The notes beneath the pieces are model-generated. The model did no database searches. It had not been told where the DNA came from and worked only from the letters and a program-made list of their open reading frames with translations. From positions 1 through 15,849 of the forward strand of contig JAEZED010000022.1 of assembly GCA_023417885.1 (NCBI GenBank): a DNA stretch of 15,849 bases. Direction: 5' to 3'. Positions 14,701 to 15,849 of the stretch are shown in pieces; positions within the stretch are counted from its first letter, which is position 1, and each line of letters opens with the position of its first letter. Source of the stretch: Planctomycetota bacterium. Its GTDB lineage: Bacteria > Planctomycetota > Phycisphaerae > Tepidisphaerales > Tepidisphaeraceae. Position numbers and translations under genes: made by a program.

Positions 14701-14816
14701 GCGAGGCGCGGGATGAAATCGTTCTGCCATTCACGCCGTTCCAGGTGCTCAGCCTGAAGCTTGCGGAAGAGGTAACGCCTCGAGGTAAGACCCGGAGCCG
14801 ACCAAAGTCAAAATGA
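11712..14816 (+). CDS. GH38 alpha-mannosidase
   Basis: This 1034-residue enzyme hydrolyses alpha-linked mannose and shows no signal peptide, so it is probably cytosolic and acts on imported oligosaccharides. An N-terminal beta-rich domain (about 1-245) precedes the GH38 catalytic domain. The zinc site and nucleophile are readable: H258 and D260 in IGHAHIDTAWLWP, D370 in MWAPDVFGACAQLPQ (nucleophile and ligand), and H574 in LLNQFHDILPGSSIGEVY. A helical segment (about 525-615) and a large C-terminal beta-sandwich (about 620-1015) follow, the normal family layout, and WHESDVVAQAARFNQP (905-920) is a typical late motif. The start codon is TTG at 11712: the following LRHPDYIRRR matches the usual family N-terminus, an in-frame stop lies at 11661, and no ATG occurs before residue 60. 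The ribosome-binding site is weak. The transport partner is not in the window. Confidence 0.95.
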   Translation: MLRHPDYIRRRARQLVQRLRERIYAQRRPLDRLLVAGPVDRITYQQARRLKNFKPAEIGMPLGPEWATFWFRAQATIPKEWDGRRVDLLWITYGENTLWLGGQSRQGLNFSLTYGHPPPPQRAAAPLVGRARAGERMSFEIESACNGLFGQEKSQPYAHVSPYVLDKAEIALFDPRAFELYHDLRVLVDLEAESQDPETRDLDAAWAGLLLGELNHFCNACDPDDPGTWAQAGQLLKRLYDYHNGAAVHEISAIGHAHIDTAWLWPVAETHRKIERSWSTVLRLMEEYPDFRFASSQAYQYEVIRQRNPALYVRIKAAHQRGQWYCVGGTWIESDCNLPSGESLIRQFLYGQRFFEREFGGRCGEMWAPDVFGACAQLPQVMRHCGVDRFLTSKFSWNRFNKPDHHTFTWEGIDGSAVLAHYLPSDTYNTTVTIEQMRRNARSFRNHDLGHDSLMVFGYGDGGGGPDETMLETIRRARDLQGLPRTVMRSPDEFFARIATDAIEHPRYVGELYLELHRGTYTTHAATKRANRKCEIALHDAEFLCAVASEAAGHEYPAVRLEELWRLVLLNQFHDILPGSSIGEVYEQAQKEYVQVLAGAGELRDSALRALGSKRSGRRSAGAFTPLNTTGFARREVIELPGAKLGFVETPPYGFGATAEPRDAVVVRELEGAGDPIVLENDQLAATFSASGRLLSLVHKPTGREAIAPGCAGNDLELYDDRPVAHDAWDIDPFHIETRRPVGPAEEVSRLEEQLPLRGGVRFVHKVGRSSRIVVVARLDAESERLEFHCEADWREDHKLLKVAFALDVRSMAATYEIPFGALDRPTHFNTSFDAAKFEVPAQRWADLSEPGFGVALLNDCKYGYSAYRNVLRLSLLRAPTYPDPAADRGMHRFAYALYPHAGMWHESDVVAQAARFNQPPVPAPGALEPRSFLHVDSPHLVLDTVKRAEEGDGLVLRLYECHGARGTARLRMGLPVASACLCNGLEDDGPPLELAGEARDEIVLPFTPFQVLSLKLAEEVTPRGKTRSRPKSK

Positions 14817-14838
14817 GCAAGACGGGGAGGCTCCCAAG

Positions 14839-14865
14839 CCGTGGCTGAGCGAAGCGAAGCCGCGG
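14839..14865. repeat. REP-like hairpin
   Basis: CCGTGGCT at 14839-14846 pairs with AGCCGCGG at 14858-14865 with one G-T type wobble, enclosing an 11-base loop of GAGCGAAGCGA. From memory, very similar hairpins combining the phrase GTGGCT with GCTTCGCTTCGC recur between genes in several planctomycete genomes, so this is probably a dispersed intergenic palindrome. It may also help end the mannosidase transcript, whose stop is 23 bases upstream. Confidence 0.5.
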
Positions 14866-14898
14866 GTCAAAAGCGCTGCGAAGGTGCGGGATCGCTGG

Positions 14899-14904
14899 TA
14901 TCAT
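14899..14904 (+). promoter_or_regulatory. Candidate -10 box for a leaderless transcript
   Basis: TATCAT matches TATAAT at five of six positions. Only seven bases (14905-14911) separate it from the GTG at 14912. Transcription normally starts six to eight bases after a -10 box, so the transcript would begin at or next to the start codon. No Shine-Dalgarno sequence fits in the gap. No clear -35 box is visible. Confidence 0.4.
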
Positions 14905-14911
14905 CAAGATC

Positions 14912-15682
14912 GTGCTAAAACAGAACGAAGCCGCCCCCGTTGCCGCAGGCGTGGTGCGCGACGACTCGGCCGGGCGAGGGCGCGTCCCGCGAATCATCCT
15001 CCTGCTGGTGATCGTCGAAGTGGCGCTGGCCGCGATCTACCTGGCCTTCACCGAAGTCAACCGCGTCCGCCAGTTCTACACGCTCTTCGAGTTCTTCGAC
15101 CTGAACCGGGAGGCGAACGTGCCGACGTGGTTCAGTTCCCTCCAGCTCGCCGGGGCCGCGGCGATGGTCGCGGGGCTGGCGTGGCATCTCCGCTCCGCCG
15201 GCCGGAGCGCATGGGGTGTCTGGGCGCTGGCGGCGTTCCTGGGCCTGCTCTCGCTCGACGAAGCGGCGGGCCTGCACGAGTTCGTCGGGCGCACGCTGGA
15301 GCGCTCCGTCTCCGCGATCGGCGAGACGCGCCTCGGCATGAAGCACACCGGGCCGTGGATGGTGGTGGCGCTTCCGATCGGCATCGCGGCCGCCTGGTTC
15401 GCGGTGGTGAAGGCGCGCCGGCACCTTGCGGATCATCCCGGCTCGCGTTCGGCGATGTCGCTGCTGGTGGCGGCGCTGGTGCTGCTGATCGGGTCGGCGG
15501 TGCTGCCGGAAGTGCTGACGAACTTCGCGGGAGAGTTCCACCCGCTCCAGCCGAGCCGGACGTGGGCGCTGCTGATCGCGATGGAGGAGCTCGGCGAGAT
15601 GCTCGCCGGCACGCTGCTGCTCTGGAGCGCCTGGCTCCTGCTTCGGGCGCATGGCCTCGCGCCGATTGGTCGGCCCGCGTAA
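14912..15682 (+). CDS. Six-helix integral membrane protein with SLDEAAGLHE motif
   Basis: This 256-residue protein starts at GTG 14912. After a polar N-terminus, hydrophobic segments lie at about 27-46, 75-91, 101-114, 149-167, 181-199 and 218-245, indicating an inner-membrane protein. Two polar motifs stand out at helix ends: LSLDEAAGLHE (D116, E117, H122, E123) and MEELGEML (E225, E226, E229). I recall similar SLDE-x-x-x-x-HE motifs in uncharacterised bacterial membrane proteins, but know no function. The Asp/Glu/His clusters could bind a metal or take part in catalysis within the membrane, which is inference. No ribosome-binding site is present and a -10-like TATCAT sits just upstream, so translation may be leaderless. 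It is 95 bases downstream of the mannosidase with a REP-like hairpin between, so it probably has its own promoter. Confidence 0.85.
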   Translation: MLKQNEAAPVAAGVVRDDSAGRGRVPRIILLLVIVEVALAAIYLAFTEVNRVRQFYTLFEFFDLNREANVPTWFSSLQLAGAAAMVAGLAWHLRSAGRSAWGVWALAAFLGLLSLDEAAGLHEFVGRTLERSVSAIGETRLGMKHTGPWMVVALPIGIAAAWFAVVKARRHLADHPGSRSAMSLLVAALVLLIGSAVLPEVLTNFAGEFHPLQPSRTWALLIAMEELGEMLAGTLLLWSAWLLLRAHGLAPIGRPA

Positions 15683-15697
15683 GGCGGCGGTTGGGCG

Positions 15698-15727
15698 GAG
15701 ATCGCAAAGGCACAAAAACACAAAGGG
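15698..15727. repeat. CACAAAG-type intergenic repeat
   Basis: The tract carries GCAAAGGCAC, AAAAACAC and AAAGGG in series. From memory it resembles a dispersed intergenic repeat of the form CACAAAG-GCACAAAG-ACACAAAG that is common in many bacterial genomes, often beside small GxxExxY or four-helix-bundle genes. The base composition is sharply A-rich compared with the surrounding GC-rich DNA. No such gene is within the window. Confidence 0.5.
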
Positions 15728-15731
15728 GGCG

Positions 15732-15798
15732 CGAAGGAGCGCTTTCGCGGCGTTATGCGCCGCATAATGCGGATTATCTGGAACGCGCGCTCCTTTCG
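15732..15798. repeat. Nested inverted repeat with Xer/dif-like core
   Basis: Outer arms CGAAGGAGCGC (15732-15742) and GCGCTCCTTTCG (15787-15798) are reverse complements except for one extra T in the right arm. Inside lie a GCGGCG/CGCCGC hairpin (15747-15763) and the palindrome TTATGCG-C-CGCATAA (15753-15767). A possible 28-base recombinase core runs 15757-15784: left half-site GCGCCGCATAA, six-base spacer TGCGGA, right half-site TTATCTGGAAC. By eye this matches the E. coli dif arms at about 8 of 11 and 7 of 11 positions. It may be an attachment or recombination site, or a dispersed repeat. Confidence 0.4.
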
Positions 15799-15806
15799 AA
15801 CGAGCC

Positions 15807-15824
15807 GCGACCGTAAGGGAGCGG
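15807..15824. repeat. Short GACCG/CGGTC hairpin
   Basis: GACCG pairs with CGGTC around TAAGGGAG in the stretch following the nested inverted repeat. From memory, a phrase similar to CGCGACCGTAAGGGAGCGGT recurs between planctomycete genes, so this is likely part of another dispersed palindrome rather than a gene-specific signal. Confidence 0.35.
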
Positions 15825-15849
15825 TCCGGCGACGGTGACGGGGCTGGAC

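Noticed and set aside
14884..15816. 310-codon frame overlapping the membrane protein
   Set aside because: It is Arg/Gly/Ala-rich with no domain. The overlapping frame at 14912-15682 encodes regular hydrophobic helices with conserved-looking motifs.

Overview
The window is high-GC DNA, most likely from a planctomycete and possibly a Phycisphaerae-type lineage. The evidence is indirect: a PEP-CTERM protein with a beta-propeller-like body, secreted and cytosolic glycoside hydrolases, a long actinobacterial/planctomycete-type B12-dependent ribonucleotide reductase, a TolC-like helical tail on an enzyme, and REP-like hairpins between genes. No rRNA, tRNA, CRISPR array, transposase or phage gene is visible, so taxonomy rests on gene style alone.

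Layout from left to right. Positions 1-2117 hold a small basic hydrophilic ORF and a monofunctional haem catalase (412-2067, +), followed by a hairpin shared with the convergent gene. Positions 2145-3461 (-) encode a secreted GH43-type glycosidase carrying an unusual C-terminal helical region. Positions 3676-4503 (+) encode a PEP-CTERM-anchored repeat protein, and a bidirectional terminator separates it from the next block. Positions 4591-11060 (all -) form a co-directional block, in transcription order: dCTP deaminase (dcd), two small unrecognised lipoproteins, and the B12-dependent ribonucleotide reductase nrdJ. dcd and nrdJ both serve deoxynucleotide supply. nrdJ is interrupted by a 351-residue LAGLIDADG-type intein. 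Positions 11061-11711 are a gene-free divergent intergenic region rich in hairpins. Positions 11712-14816 (+) encode a GH38 alpha-mannosidase with a TTG start. Positions 14912-15682 (+) encode a six-helix membrane protein that looks leaderless. The last 170 bases hold repeat-like DNA, including a CACAAAG-type tract and a nested inverted repeat around a Xer/dif-like core.

The most striking feature is the intein. Its +1 residue (C760 of the precursor) aligns with the thiyl-radical cysteine of ribonucleotide reductase (E. coli NrdA C439). The catalytic Asn (N407, equivalent to N437) is left on the other extein, so the active site does not exist until splicing. Other points of interest are the GH43/TolC-like helical fusion, the lipoprotein pair between two nucleotide-metabolism genes, the leaderless membrane protein with conserved acidic/His motifs, and the recombination-site-like structure at the right end.
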